A DNA stretch of 64,000 nt. Origin: Candidatus Amulumruptor caecigallinarius. Lineage in GTDB: Bacteria; Bacteroidota; Bacteroidia; Bacteroidales; Muribaculaceae. Below the pieces are notes generated by a model, which was given only the letters and a program-made list of their open reading frames with translations, ran no database searches and had not been told where the DNA came from. The DNA lies in assembly GCA_944321825.1 (NCBI GenBank), contig CALUMU010000003.1:186001-250000 (forward strand). Direction: 5' to 3'. The position numbers were made by a program, and so were the translations under genes. Positions 1 to 9,528 of this stretch are shown in pieces; within the stretch, counting starts at the first letter, position 1, and every line of letters begins with the position of its first letter.

Positions 1-303
1 TATATATCTGTCGGCGTTGCGCGGCACGTGGCAGTAATTGAGCGAAAAAGTCAGACGCTCCTTAATCCCATGGGGCAACACCATCCATTTACCATATGAG
101 AAGCCACGCAGGTATTTCTGCACGTATCTGACGATGCCCGACAGCTTGAATTTCAAGGGCTTCTGACGATAAAATATGCTTCCGGCATAGCACACCGTCA
201 CCCTATGGCCGGCAGCGACCATGCGCGCAGCATGCTCCATCACCACCTTGTATCCCCCAGTAGGCCCTTCAGCCGGTCCCGGCAACAGAAACACTATGTG
301 CAT
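1..303 (-). CDS. Glycosyltransferase family 4, N-terminal part (cut by window edge)
   Basis: An open frame runs on the minus strand from ATG at 303 (in-frame alternative ATG at 312) off the left edge, about 101 codons. It begins MHIVFLLPGPAEGPTGGYKVV: a first Rossmann strand followed by a glycine-rich GGYKVV loop and a helix (MEHAARMVAAGHRVTV), the usual N-terminus of GT-B family 4 glycosyltransferases. The C-terminal donor-binding half lies outside the window. It is the last visible gene of the polysaccharide cluster that begins at 9350 and is separated from the next gene upstream by about 40 bp. Donor and acceptor sugars cannot be told. Confidence 0.75.
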   Translation of the reverse strand, partial: MHIVFLLPGPAEGPTGGYKVVMEHAARMVAAGHRVTVCYAGSIFYRQKPLKFKLSGIVRYVQKYLRGFSYGKWMVLPHGIKERLTFSLNYCHVPRNADRYI

Positions 304-345
304 CCTTCCCATTAATAGTTTCACCGTAAAATCGCCATGTGATCT

Positions 346-1146
346 TTACGATTTTTTATACAACGTCTGATAAGACAAATCGTATCCCATCAAACGGAAC
401 AGAATCCTGACTGCTTTTATCTTAAACAGGTTAATCCTGTAATTTCTCGTCGTAAACTTATGACGCTTGTCTTTACTGGTATGGTTGACACGCTCAATAT
501 GACTCGAATTGCCCATATGCTCTCCCCTTGGCAATAGTAACGCCGGATGGATACCCAGCTTATAATATACATACCCAAGAGACAACTGATCCCGTCTGGA
601 GTTTCGCATATATATAGGCCAGAACATATCCAAAGCCTCCTTGACAATCGAATCATGATGAGACCAGAATATGCAATTATTTTCAAAAAGCCCTGCCCTC
701 AGAGGATATCCGTTCCTCAACAAGAAATACAATGTCTTCACCAATCGCCAGCTACTGTCAGTCCCATACAGCATACAGTCAAAGACCTCCTTATAAATAC
801 AGTCTCTGTATGGATGCACAATATGACCGATAGCATACCCTCCGGCAAACAGGCTTTCGGACTTCTTATAAAGAAAATCATCCTTTATCAGATTATTCGC
901 ATCAACCCATATGCAGAAGTCATACTTTTCAAGCAGTGTGTGAGGATGCATCTTGGCATACATGGCAAGGCGTTTGTTATCGCCATGAGATGTAAACGGT
1001 ATAGGGCGTATGTGCCAAACCCCTACTGCGGGTTCCGTTATGTCGTTAGAAAAACAGATATAATCATATCCGTCGTTTATGACCCGAGGCTGCATCAAGT
1101 TGTCATACCCTCCGGTCACGGCAGTATATACGCACTTCCTGTTCAT
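346..1146 (-). CDS. DUF616 (TOD1/MUCI70-type) glycosyltransferase-like protein
   Basis: Predicted 266-residue protein. The opening YTAVTGGYDNL, followed by a YDYICFSND segment and an FCIWVDANN stretch, matches the DUF616 family of putative retaining glycosyltransferases often found in bacterial glycan loci. ATG at 1146 was chosen over one at 1167 because the later start avoids a 17-bp overlap with the upstream gene (which ends at 1151) and puts the first beta strand right after the start. It lies between a GT8 gene and a GT4 gene, so it probably adds one sugar of the surface polysaccharide. Substrate unknown. Confidence 0.75.
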   Translation of the reverse strand: MNRKCVYTAVTGGYDNLMQPRVINDGYDYICFSNDITEPAVGVWHIRPIPFTSHGDNKRLAMYAKMHPHTLLEKYDFCIWVDANNLIKDDFLYKKSESLFAGGYAIGHIVHPYRDCIYKEVFDCMLYGTDSSWRLVKTLYFLLRNGYPLRAGLFENNCIFWSHHDSIVKEALDMFWPIYMRNSRRDQLSLGYVYYKLGIHPALLLPRGEHMGNSSHIERVNHTSKDKRHKFTTRNYRINLFKIKAVRILFRLMGYDLSYQTLYKKS

Positions 1147-1150
1147 AGCT

Positions 1151-2128
1151 TCATCTATAAGAGTCAAGTGAAAAGAACGACTTGAGCCTGTTCCATCGGG
1201 AGTCAGGATAAACGTCTACCCAATATTTATTGCTTTCAGGGCTCTTGACACCTATCTTAAACAACAGATTAACTATCATCACCGTCAATTTGTCACGTGT
1301 TGACGATACTTTTGTCAATAATCTGCATTTTTTCCAGGCAGACCTTCTGTATACCTGCCTCCAACAGCGATCGAAGGGCCGGGGTCGGAATAGATACAAA
1401 TACCAGGGCTTCTCCTTCCCGACAAAATGGTATACACGCACATCTCCGTCACGAACTGCCTCCATATCCTTGGAGAAATCCTCGCCGGGACGTATGTCGT
1501 CGCTCACCACATCACCGCAAAATGTCATATTGAATTTACGATGCACAAACAGGACTTTACCTTCAAAAACCTTATTCAAGACATCCTGATCATGGAAACG
1601 TATGACACCGGCATATTCCTCTACATGTTTAATGCACTTATCTCTGACATTATTGTCACGGAAATAATCGACATTAAACAAAATGACCCCCGCATTGAAG
1701 TACATCCCATGCATACCGAGGTAACGCGCATCACGGTATTCATCAACTGCTGCTGCGGCAATACCCGTCAAATCAGTGTCATATAGCTCATGCAACGAGC
1801 CAAGCACTATCGTATCGGCATCGATATGGAGTATCTTATGCACGTCAGCAGGCAGCACATCGCCGAGTGCAAGACGCGCCCATGTGGTGCGTGACAGATA
1901 TTCTCCCAAAGTAAGCGACGGAACCCAACTGCTGAAATCGACTTCATCCAAATCTACTATATGGATAGCAGCATCGAGGGAATTCAGCAACATTTTATTC
2001 TGCTCGGATATATTATCGCTCAATATCCATATATGGATATCATAACCTTGGTTATGATCGAGCAGGGACGTGAGCATGACTCCGCACCAAGGGGCATAGT
2101 TGTCATCAGTAGCAGTGAGTATGTTCAT
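1151..2128 (-). CDS. Glycosyltransferase family 8 (LgtC/GspA type)
   Basis: About 325 residues. It starts MNILTATDDNYAPWCGVMLTSLLDHN, the standard GT8 N-terminus. The metal/nucleotide motif HIDADTIVLG gives the DXD (DAD), then FNAGVILFN and FHDQDVLN follow, and a late HFVGKEKPW supplies the conserved GT8 C-terminal histidine. Members transfer galactose or glucose from UDP-sugar with retention. In-frame starts also exist at 2137 and 2167; 2128 best fits the family. It abuts the upstream glycosyltransferase gene, consistent with one operon. The sugar transferred is not predictable from sequence. Confidence 0.88.
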   Translation of the reverse strand: MNILTATDDNYAPWCGVMLTSLLDHNQGYDIHIWILSDNISEQNKMLLNSLDAAIHIVDLDEVDFSSWVPSLTLGEYLSRTTWARLALGDVLPADVHKILHIDADTIVLGSLHELYDTDLTGIAAAAVDEYRDARYLGMHGMYFNAGVILFNVDYFRDNNVRDKCIKHVEEYAGVIRFHDQDVLNKVFEGKVLFVHRKFNMTFCGDVVSDDIRPGEDFSKDMEAVRDGDVRVYHFVGKEKPWYLYLFRPRPFDRCWRQVYRRSAWKKCRLLTKVSSTRDKLTVMIVNLLFKIGVKSPESNKYWVDVYPDSRWNRLKSFFSLDSYR

Positions 2129-2167
2129 CCTGTCCATAAGGAAATCATCTCTTAACGGCAACACCAA

Positions 2168-3079
2168 TCAACGCGACAGATGCCGATGTCCAATTACAGA
2201 TTGGATTAAACCTTTCGACATCATCATCAGATAAAACGGATTATACAGCGTCTTCACAAGAAACCGTCGCCATACACGGATTTTTATATCAGACGGCAAC
2301 AACGAGTTCTTTACCCTTGTCAAGAAAAAATAATCCTCTTTCGCCTCCATCATCATACGGTCAGAAAATTTAACATGGTTCACACTTAGCGGCAGCATCC
2401 TGTGAAGCTTTGCATCATGCACATTTATGATATGCTCAAGCCAGTGTTCATCATGCCGGCCATTACTATAATGCATGACGTCCGGTACAAACCACACATA
2501 ATTCCTAAAACCCATATGCGTTGTGGAAACCGAGAAATCTATATCGTACCCATGAAAACCCGGCAATGCTTCCTCGTTGAATTTGATGGCCGACCAAACG
2601 TTTTTCCTTACGAACATAGCGAAGCCGTCTATGGTTATTACCTCATCAAACGGCTTTTTAGAAGCCATTTGTTTTTCTTCTGAAAGGATTGATTGGGGTT
2701 TATAATTAGATAATACATTACCTCTCATTGCTTCAGGCTTCGAAGCGATATACCAGCCTGAATACGCACGGGTTTTATATGTTGAGCCTGCAAATCCGAT
2801 TACACCCGTAGATGGATCATCAAGTTTTTCCAACACTTCATCTGCCCATCCATAAGACTTAAATATCACATCTTCATGGATAAACAACAACTTGTCTGAC
2901 TGAGCCTTAGACGCGAGATGGTTGTAGACCTTACATATTCCCCATTTCAATTCACGATTATCAAAACCAAGTACCTCAACAGACGACCTGCCGGCTGTTT
3001 CCTTTAAATTACTCTCGATCCTCTTGAACTCGTGAGGATTGATACTGCATATAATAGCACTCAGAGCTGGCTTACTCAT
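2168..3079 (-). CDS. Glycosyltransferase-like protein (GT2-related, Glyco_tranf_2_5 type)
   Basis: About 303 residues from MSKPALSAIICSINPHEF. The layout of a short first strand, VEVLGFDNRELKWGICKVYNHLASKAQSDKLLFIHEDVIF and later GFHGYDIDFSVS resembles the Glyco_tranf_2_5 group, which carries HEDV in place of the classical DXD and a downstream YDxDF motif. ATG at 3079 was preferred over 3094 because it begins at the first strand. It sits tightly between two other glycosyltransferase genes in the polysaccharide operon. The assignment as a glycosyltransferase is good; linkage and sugar are unknown. Confidence 0.78.
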   Translation of the reverse strand: MSKPALSAIICSINPHEFKRIESNLKETAGRSSVEVLGFDNRELKWGICKVYNHLASKAQSDKLLFIHEDVIFKSYGWADEVLEKLDDPSTGVIGFAGSTYKTRAYSGWYIASKPEAMRGNVLSNYKPQSILSEEKQMASKKPFDEVITIDGFAMFVRKNVWSAIKFNEEALPGFHGYDIDFSVSTTHMGFRNYVWFVPDVMHYSNGRHDEHWLEHIINVHDAKLHRMLPLSVNHVKFSDRMMMEAKEDYFFLTRVKNSLLPSDIKIRVWRRFLVKTLYNPFYLMMMSKGLIQSVIGHRHLSR

Positions 3080-3095
3080 AATGTCTACAATCAAA

Positions 3096-3995
3096 TTATC
3101 TGAATCGGCTGAATATTGCCCAAAAATCAGTCAACATCAACAGATAACGCTTCAGCATGTTCAAGGGGGTTGTCCTGGGAATCGATATAAGCGACTTCAT
3201 GACTATCCCATGCCATGCTTTAAAATATTTACGGTCCCGCAAGGCCACCTTCCTAAACGCATCCCATTTTGCCATCTGGTACATGGGGATGAACGACGGA
3301 TTGGATTGACTCACGCTTCCGGAATAAATACGGTATCTAACCAATGGGCGCTTGATTATACCTATGTGATACCCATTGAATGCAAATCTGAAAGCAGCCG
3401 GGAAGTCTTCCAACATCGGATATGACATATCCATTCCTCCTAAACCCCTCAATGTTGCGACATGCACGAATATCGCAGGACCTTCAATCAAAGGTTTTGA
3501 CGGTGATTTTTCCGCCAATACTTTTGCTTGTGTCTCCACGTCTTCGCTATCCAAATCATCGCCCATAAGGTATCGCGGGCCTATGTCTCCATCCTCATTG
3601 AAACACAATGTGCCGGAGACCCAGAACTTATCGTCGGATTGTCGGGTGGCATCGACAAATACATCGACACAATCGGGAGCTAACATATCATCTCCAGCTA
3701 TGAATTTCACCCACTCCCCATTGATATGGGCAAGGGCGAAGTTATAGTTGCCGCATATTCCGAGATTATGAGGGGTTTTTATCACCTCAGCCCTTGTGAA
3801 CGAGTTTCCGTACAAGGCAATCCATTCATTGCAGACTTTCAGGGTGTTATCCGTACTACCGTCATCACTGACTATCAGCTCTATCGGCCCACGATATGTC
3901 TGGGCCAGAACACTGTCAAGTGTCTGCTCGACATATCTTGCCGAATTATACGTGACGACAACGACGCTTACCAATGGATATGAATATAGCTTCAT
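3096..3995 (-). CDS. Glycosyltransferase family 2
   Basis: About 299 residues starting MKLYSYPLVSVVVVTYNSARYVEQTLDSV. It shows the GT-A fold signature: VSVVVVTYN, then ELIVSDDGSTDNT and a FIAGDDM segment as the metal-binding acidic motif. Inverting GT2 enzymes use nucleotide-diphospho sugars at the inner membrane. The ATG at 3995 avoids overlapping the upstream gene (ending at 4009); the longer form from 4016 would overlap it by 8 bp. Part of the run of co-directional glycan genes from 9350 to 1. Confidence 0.9.
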   Translation of the reverse strand: MKLYSYPLVSVVVVTYNSARYVEQTLDSVLAQTYRGPIELIVSDDGSTDNTLKVCNEWIALYGNSFTRAEVIKTPHNLGICGNYNFALAHINGEWVKFIAGDDMLAPDCVDVFVDATRQSDDKFWVSGTLCFNEDGDIGPRYLMGDDLDSEDVETQAKVLAEKSPSKPLIEGPAIFVHVATLRGLGGMDMSYPMLEDFPAAFRFAFNGYHIGIIKRPLVRYRIYSGSVSQSNPSFIPMYQMAKWDAFRKVALRDRKYFKAWHGIVMKSLISIPRTTPLNMLKRYLLMLTDFWAIFSRFR

Positions 3996-4008
3996 TGCAT
4001 CCGACCGA

Positions 4009-5157
4009 TCAGTCATGTATCAGATCCAGTTTTCTTAATTTCGATAAAAAAGCGTCGACGTATTGCGACCACGTGTAATCTTTCACAGCTTCATGCGCAT
4101 TCCGAGCCAGTTGTGCATAATCCGCAGCCGAAATAACATGCGTTATCACATCCGGGAGATTGTCAGCAGCACCGCAATATGCTCCGAAATCGATTGTATC
4201 TCCAAACTCTTCTTTAAAGTCATCAAAAGGATAGAGCACTACAGGCGTGGCATAAAACATCGCCTCTACTATACTGCTGTAACCGGCCCATCCAGCGGTA
4301 GGATTAACCAATACTTTCGCTGTCAATAATAGACGGTAATATTCTTGCCGGCCGGCTGTGATACCTTTATCAAGGTATCCGTGGAAATGCACCCATTCGG
4401 GTGCAGAGGGCATTATGCTCCGCTCCATGCCTATAACATCCACATGATAGGCCAATCCTTTTTCTCTGATTACGGATACTGCATCTATAAGTTTCTGCAG
4501 TCCTGACAAGTAGCGGTGATTGCCTATGAATAGCACCGAGTCAGAGTGCACACGTTCTTGCATGATATGCGGCAAATCAACTGCCCCGTCATACACTGTA
4601 TTGATTACATTTCTGCCAAGATATATAATCTCCCGGTCATACATTGCTTCCATTTTGGACCTGCACATCGGGAACATTGAAAATACAGCATCCGCAGCTT
4701 TGATTACAGCCGATTCATGCCGCAAATGCCTCTTCTCATATTTTTTCACTTCACGTCCTAACCGCTGGATTACTATCGCGTCGGACCAATCACACCATAG
4801 GACAGAAGGTCGGCTGGAATATTTATTATAAAACAGATAACTCAGAAATAGATTCAGACATGAATCTGAGTCTGTCCGTCTGGCTATCTTACGTAGTTTG
4901 CTGTGTATAATAGCCCTGTGCATCCACGAACGTGCAAATACAGGACATGCATCTTTCTTTAATATCCGTTGAAACACCAGATAAGAGATGCGGTTATACC
5001 ATCTGTTAAGGATCGGACAAGGCTCTATATTGATGCGATTGAGCTTATAGCCTCTCTTTTCAAGCTCACGGGCAAACAGATACGGCACATTGCTCCATGT
5101 CGTCAGTTTATTGGAGTCGCCGCAGCTATAGAAATTGATACACTTTAACAACGGCAT
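4009..5157 (-). CDS. Glycosyltransferase family 4/1-like (GT-B)
   Basis: 382 residues. The N-terminal half is divergent, but the C-terminal half has the GT-B donor domain: VLFIGNHRYLSGLQKLIDAV, then VHFHGYL, VLVNPTAGWAGYSSIVEAMFYATPVVLYPF with the family glutamate in SSIVEAM, and a final helix EAVKDYTWSQYVDAFLSKL. Such enzymes transfer sugars from nucleotide donors with retention. The gene overlaps the upstream gene (start codon inside its last codons, 13 bp), a sign of translational coupling. Substrate unknown. Confidence 0.82.
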   Translation of the reverse strand: MPLLKCINFYSCGDSNKLTTWSNVPYLFARELEKRGYKLNRINIEPCPILNRWYNRISYLVFQRILKKDACPVFARSWMHRAIIHSKLRKIARRTDSDSCLNLFLSYLFYNKYSSRPSVLWCDWSDAIVIQRLGREVKKYEKRHLRHESAVIKAADAVFSMFPMCRSKMEAMYDREIIYLGRNVINTVYDGAVDLPHIMQERVHSDSVLFIGNHRYLSGLQKLIDAVSVIREKGLAYHVDVIGMERSIMPSAPEWVHFHGYLDKGITAGRQEYYRLLLTAKVLVNPTAGWAGYSSIVEAMFYATPVVLYPFDDFKEEFGDTIDFGAYCGAADNLPDVITHVISAADYAQLARNAHEAVKDYTWSQYVDAFLSKLRKLDLIHD

Positions 5158-6158
5158 GGCGTCAATATCTGCTTTAAGAAATCGCCTGACAACAATTCAC
5201 GCTGAATACCAGACACACGCACCGCATAACTTGAATATTCTGCCTGGCTAATATCTTTCAATTTTCCGGCAATCTCATGCAGGGAATCTATGGCTATGCC
5301 GAGGCCTCGGTCCACTATCCATTGGGCGAGGGCACATCCTGACCAGATGATTACGGGCTTGCCTGTGGCGAGATAGAGCGATATTTTATGGCTCGTGTTA
5401 TACGAGAGATAACGTCCTATGGGCGATGTGCTGCACGTGTCGGCATCCGGGCCGTCCCACACCAACCCCCACGCTCCTTCGATATCCGAAGGATCATCGG
5501 CCTGGAATACGCCCATATAATGCACGTCAGGGTTGCCATATTGCTTTTTAGCTCCTACGCCATAAAGATATGTGGGTAGATTCCAGTTCTGCTCATCAAA
5601 AACCGACAGGAATCCGCTCTTGCCAAGATTGCCGCAAAACACTATGCTGCCGATATTTTCCGGCTGCCTAAACGAGTCGGTATCTGTATAGTAATCAAAC
5701 AGGTAAAGTATCTGCTGCGGTGCTTTGATTCCCTGCGATTGGAGATAGTCAGCCATGGAGGGAGTATGTACGATAAGGCCGCTGGCGGCATTGAACGTAT
5801 TCCTTTCAAGACGGCTCAGATCCTGATGTCCTTGACGAAGACGATCCAAGTCGTGAATAAGCAGTATGACTTTTATCCCCTGGTATTTCAGGAATCTGAG
5901 ATACCATACCGGCAGCATGGACGGGTATTGGAAAATCACCTCTTTGGCTCCAATCAGTTTAGTGAAATAAAGCCTCATAAGCATTGCAGCTCTTTTGCGC
6001 GATGCACTTTTAGGGTTCTTAGACGACGGATAGAATAACGTTACCGTTTCATACCCCTCCGATTTGAGTGTGCGTGTCACGTCCTTGCGGGCTTTCGGAC
6101 CGGCATGGACAGCTTTGTCAAAATACCACGTAAAATCGACCGCTACACGTCTCATCAT
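5145..6158 (-). CDS. Putative galactofuranosyltransferase-type GT-B enzyme (WbbI-like)
   Basis: 337 residues starting MMRRVAVDFTWYFDKAVHAGPKARKDV. The pattern of an early AGPKARKDV loop, IFQYPSMLPVWYLRFLKYQGIKVILLIHDLDRLR, then IVHTPSMADYLQSQGI and VWDGPDADTCS resembles the bacterial WbbI/galactofuranosyltransferase-like family in which IHDLD is strongly conserved. If right, it would add a galactofuranose residue to the surface glycan; no UDP-galactopyranose mutase gene is visible in the window, so this donor is unproven. It overlaps its upstream neighbour by 4 bp. Two tandem ATGs (6158, 6155) are possible starts. Confidence 0.68.
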   Translation of the reverse strand: MMRRVAVDFTWYFDKAVHAGPKARKDVTRTLKSEGYETVTLFYPSSKNPKSASRKRAAMLMRLYFTKLIGAKEVIFQYPSMLPVWYLRFLKYQGIKVILLIHDLDRLRQGHQDLSRLERNTFNAASGLIVHTPSMADYLQSQGIKAPQQILYLFDYYTDTDSFRQPENIGSIVFCGNLGKSGFLSVFDEQNWNLPTYLYGVGAKKQYGNPDVHYMGVFQADDPSDIEGAWGLVWDGPDADTCSTSPIGRYLSYNTSHKISLYLATGKPVIIWSGCALAQWIVDRGLGIAIDSLHEIAGKLKDISQAEYSSYAVRVSGIQRELLSGDFLKQILTPCRC

Positions 6159-7165
6159 TTCTTAAAGATATGTGACAGTCTATGTTTTTTATTTTGAAGC
6201 CAGCGTTTCATCATCACGCGGCTACACGAGGCATACGGAGGCAGGAAGTCTCGCAAACTGAGCATGTCCCTTTCGATACGCTCCATTTTTTCAGCTACCG
6301 CAGAGTCGTAACGCCCCATCCTCATGGCAAGCCCTGTCAAATAAAACTTACGGACCAATCCGGCATGTCGGATAGCGATGTTAAGCCGGCGGTCACGGAA
6401 AAATTTCCGTTCGAGCTTGCATAGATTCTTGAATGCCTCAAGTTCTATCAGGTGGTTGGGGTTAAATCCTTGATTCATGGCCGAACCGCTGCGCAAAACG
6501 TAATGGTAGTTAGGGCGATTGAACACCGTATTTACTGCGTCATGCGGCCCGGCAGCGAGATAATGAAGGGTAAAAGACCTGTCCTCATTATACTTCAAAC
6601 TACTATCAAAACGTAATCCGCTTTTTTTGATTGCCGCCAGCCTGAACCAGTTTCGGATGTATCCCCAATACGACGCGGATGTGTCAAAAAGCAATGCCGC
6701 ACACTGATTGCGTCTCAATATATATGTATCCTCTGCATCAGGGATATAAGAGTGAGGCATACGGGAGCTGAATCGGGATATTACATCGCCCGATGCGCTT
6801 TTACGTTCCTCCACATACCCTGAAATCAGCATTGACGCATCTGTCCTGTAAATCACAGACAGAGCTTGCTCAAAATAACCGCTGTCTATATAGTCGTCGC
6901 TGTCTATAAACGTGACAAATTCGCCCGTTGCTTCGTCTAAACCTCGGTTGCGTGCAGCGCTTACTCCGGCATTATCCTGAGTGATGACTTTAATCCTGTT
7001 GTCCTGCGCCGAATAACGTTCAAGTACTTCCGCCGTGTTGTCCGATGAGCCGTCATTGACGACTATACATTCCCAGTCCGTCATACTCTGCGAGATGACG
7101 CTGTCAAGACACGCAGAAAGCATATCGGCAGTATTATATGCAGGGATGATAACGGATACTTTCAT
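6155..7165 (-). CDS. Glycosyltransferase family 2
   Basis: 336 residues. Canonical GT2: MKVSVIIPAYNTADMLSACLDSVISQS, then CIVVNDGSSDNTAEVLERY, NAGVSAARNRGLDEATGEFVTFIDSDDYID with the DXD-like SDD, and a later RSFTLHYL region. The C-terminal third is basic and helical (RERxxRRRLxx-like content), probably membrane-associated. It starts 3 bp downstream of the flippase gene stop and overlaps the next gene, so it is translated as part of the operon. Likely a chain-building transferase of the same polysaccharide. Confidence 0.9.
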   Translation of the reverse strand: MKVSVIIPAYNTADMLSACLDSVISQSMTDWECIVVNDGSSDNTAEVLERYSAQDNRIKVITQDNAGVSAARNRGLDEATGEFVTFIDSDDYIDSGYFEQALSVIYRTDASMLISGYVEERKSASGDVISRFSSRMPHSYIPDAEDTYILRRNQCAALLFDTSASYWGYIRNWFRLAAIKKSGLRFDSSLKYNEDRSFTLHYLAAGPHDAVNTVFNRPNYHYVLRSGSAMNQGFNPNHLIELEAFKNLCKLERKFFRDRRLNIAIRHAGLVRKFYLTGLAMRMGRYDSAVAEKMERIERDMLSLRDFLPPYASCSRVMMKRWLQNKKHRLSHIFKK

Positions 7166-7168
7166 TGG

Positions 7169-8740
7169 TTATGGATGCATGTCCGGCACTGCCTTCTTTT
7201 TGAATACAGACTTCATCAGCCTACGGAAAAACACCCTGAAATCGAGCGATACAGCCCATTGGATAGGAGTCGAGACTCCGAAGATACACACGGTGAATAT
7301 CGCCGCCCTCACAATGAAGATAAACCATTTATTGTCAAAGCTTATCATTTGTGTGAAATAATCGGCGACTAAATATGCGACTACGGCACCTACAACCATA
7401 GGCCACAATCCTTTGACCCACAACACCCAGTATTTCAGAGGGTTGATTTTAAAACCACGAGTAAACAGGAAATATGTCTTCCACACGTAGATAATCAATA
7501 CGGACGCTGTCAAGTCACCCATCAGAACCCCCGGCAACCCCCATTTCATGCCACAGAGGATAGCCACAGTAATCGATATTGCCGACTCGGCTATAGGAGC
7601 CCAGACATCGGAAAACAATCCATAAGCATTGATGAAATAATCTGTGGGGCCTCGCATCACATTGAGAGTATATCCGATGACGATAATAAGCACCACCGTA
7701 GGCGACACGATACACTCCGGACCGAGCCATATATCGACAAAGGGCGACAGCAAATACCAGAAACAGAATGCCAGATTACCAACCACAAACAGGCGTGATG
7801 TGAATAGCTGGGCAAAAATATCGATTATTTTTTTCTTGTCACCCTCTGCGACAAGATTGCCCACGCTTCCTCCGGCACTGTCAAGAATACCGTTGAAAAG
7901 ATTCTGCACACGGCTCGTAATTATAGTGTAATTAGCATAAAGGGCCACGCTCGACAGAGAAGCGAAAGCATAAATCAACATCGGCTGCGACTGCCCTTTG
8001 ACAAACATCCCGAGTTTATGCACCACGACCTGCTTTATTTTCGTGGTCACTTCAGGATATTTTTTCAGCAACCGCCGCCCCTCTTTCAGTTCGCTCTTGA
8101 GCCACGGATAAGTCTTACGCAGTTTCCACTGGATAAGGATAGTATTGACGATCGCCGAGCCAAATTCTATAGCCAAAAACAGGTAAAAATTCGACCACAA
8201 TATAGCAAAACCCATCTGCACAAAGAGCTTCAGAGTCATAGTCAACTGGAAATATCCCGTGACGACGTAGTTACGTTGGTCGGCGCTCAACAATACCATC
8301 TTGTAATTGAAGAAATAGCCTAACATTGAGCCTGACAGATACAGGTAAAACGAGGCATACACCACCCCCATGGAAAATGGGGTGTCGGAAAATATCAGAG
8401 GTAGGAATAACGAGACGATTATGGCCGCACCGTATATGAAAATGCCTATCCAACGATACAGATATCCCATTACGGATATCAACTCGTTGATTTTCGTTTC
8501 ATCTCCGTCAAATACGGGTTTGAAAAGCAGAAACGAAATCGCCGTACCGATACCGAGCTCCGCCAGATTGAGGAATCCGAGCACACTGCCCACAGTGCCG
8601 TTCAGCCCCATGAATTCCAGACCGAGATAGTCGATGAATATCCTGCGTGTAAAGAATGCCGTCAACAGCGATGCGAAATAGCAAAGCATGTTGACTTTGG
8701 CATTTTTGAGCGATTTTTCTACACGCGATTCGCGCTTCAT
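7169..8740 (-). CDS. Wzx-type polysaccharide flippase (MATE/MOP superfamily)
   Basis: About 523 residues from MKRESRVEKSLKNAKVNMLCYFASLLTAFFTRRIFIDYLG. Repeated hydrophobic segments (roughly twelve to fourteen) such as FLNLAELGIGTAISFLLF, YRWIGIFIYGAAIIVSLFLPLIF and ILCGMKWGLPGVLMGDLTASVLIIYVWKTYF give the profile of the polysaccharide-transport MOP family, which moves lipid-linked repeat units across the inner membrane. ATG at 8740 is preferred to 8794, since the latter would overlap the upstream regulator. The pairing with a UpxY gene is the usual start of Bacteroidales capsule loci. No Wzy polymerase is recognisable in the window; it may lie beyond the left edge. Confidence 0.87.
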   Translation of the reverse strand: MKRESRVEKSLKNAKVNMLCYFASLLTAFFTRRIFIDYLGLEFMGLNGTVGSVLGFLNLAELGIGTAISFLLFKPVFDGDETKINELISVMGYLYRWIGIFIYGAAIIVSLFLPLIFSDTPFSMGVVYASFYLYLSGSMLGYFFNYKMVLLSADQRNYVVTGYFQLTMTLKLFVQMGFAILWSNFYLFLAIEFGSAIVNTILIQWKLRKTYPWLKSELKEGRRLLKKYPEVTTKIKQVVVHKLGMFVKGQSQPMLIYAFASLSSVALYANYTIITSRVQNLFNGILDSAGGSVGNLVAEGDKKKIIDIFAQLFTSRLFVVGNLAFCFWYLLSPFVDIWLGPECIVSPTVVLIIVIGYTLNVMRGPTDYFINAYGLFSDVWAPIAESAISITVAILCGMKWGLPGVLMGDLTASVLIIYVWKTYFLFTRGFKINPLKYWVLWVKGLWPMVVGAVVAYLVADYFTQMISFDNKWFIFIVRAAIFTVCIFGVSTPIQWAVSLDFRVFFRRLMKSVFKKKAVPDMHP

Positions 8741-8777
8741 CCTGTAATCCTTACGGTAACGCTGTAAAACTGTATCG

Positions 8778-9350
8778 TCAAAGGAGCTGCACAAGGTCGG
8801 GCGCGACTTCGGCGGTCACGCTCCCTATCGACGGTATCGTGACCACAAGGCGGCGGTTACGATGACCCTTGATCCGCTGAAACACACCTGTCACGCCGTC
8901 AAACGGTCCTCCGAGGATCATGACCCTGCGTCCACATGTGATATTGAGCTCGTCAGGTGTAAAATATGTTATGTTTTCGTCATCGACAGCCCGCGAGGCA
9001 ACTTTTATAAAGTCATTCATATCACGCTCCGACACCACCAAAGGCTGACGCCCCCCTGATGATGCCGACATTATAAACTGCAACTTCTCTACACGCTGCT
9101 TGGCTTGAAGCAGACTGGCTTTTGTAGCATAGATGAAAACCATACTCGGAATAGCCGGTACAAGATATTTGCCTTTACGGCCATGGTAAGCTCTGACCGA
9201 CCATTTCTTAGGCACGAAAACAGTGTAGCCGAGCTGCATCAACTGATCCTCTGCTTTTTTCTCCGATTTGTATGCCCTCATGACATACCATCGACAGGTA
9301 TTGTCGCAGTCGTCTGATATAGATGGATTTTGTTTCTCTTCCTTTGTCAC
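8778..9350 (-). CDS. UpxY/NusG-like transcription antiterminator of the glycan locus
   Basis: 190 residues. The NGN domain begins CRWYVMRAYKSEKKAEDQLMQLGYTVFVPKKW and a KOW-like domain follows (CGRRVMILGGPFDGVTGVFQRIKGHRNRRLVV). This is the layout of UpxY proteins, NusG paralogues that stop premature termination of their own capsule operon in Bacteroides. The first gene of the minus-strand cluster, it has a roughly 170-base leader, as expected for a processive antiterminator acting in the 5' untranslated region. The start codon is GTG at 9350; the first internal ATG falls inside the NGN domain and would remove its first strand. Confidence 0.88.
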   Translation of the reverse strand: MTKEEKQNPSISDDCDNTCRWYVMRAYKSEKKAEDQLMQLGYTVFVPKKWSVRAYHGRKGKYLVPAIPSMVFIYATKASLLQAKQRVEKLQFIMSASSGGRQPLVVSERDMNDFIKVASRAVDDENITYFTPDELNITCGRRVMILGGPFDGVTGVFQRIKGHRNRRLVVTIPSIGSVTAEVAPDLVQLL

Positions 9351-9528
9351 GACGGTGCGCTCTTTACTATAGCCCGATTTTATGGACGATATTGCCTATA
9401 TGCAATCCTATGGTTCATCCCACTTTCGTCAACACACTGATATTCAAATCGATACAGCTTCAAGACAAGGAAATGGGACAATAATCAGTCAAACTTTCGT
9501 ATAGTCTGACCAGATGTTAGATGTATCG

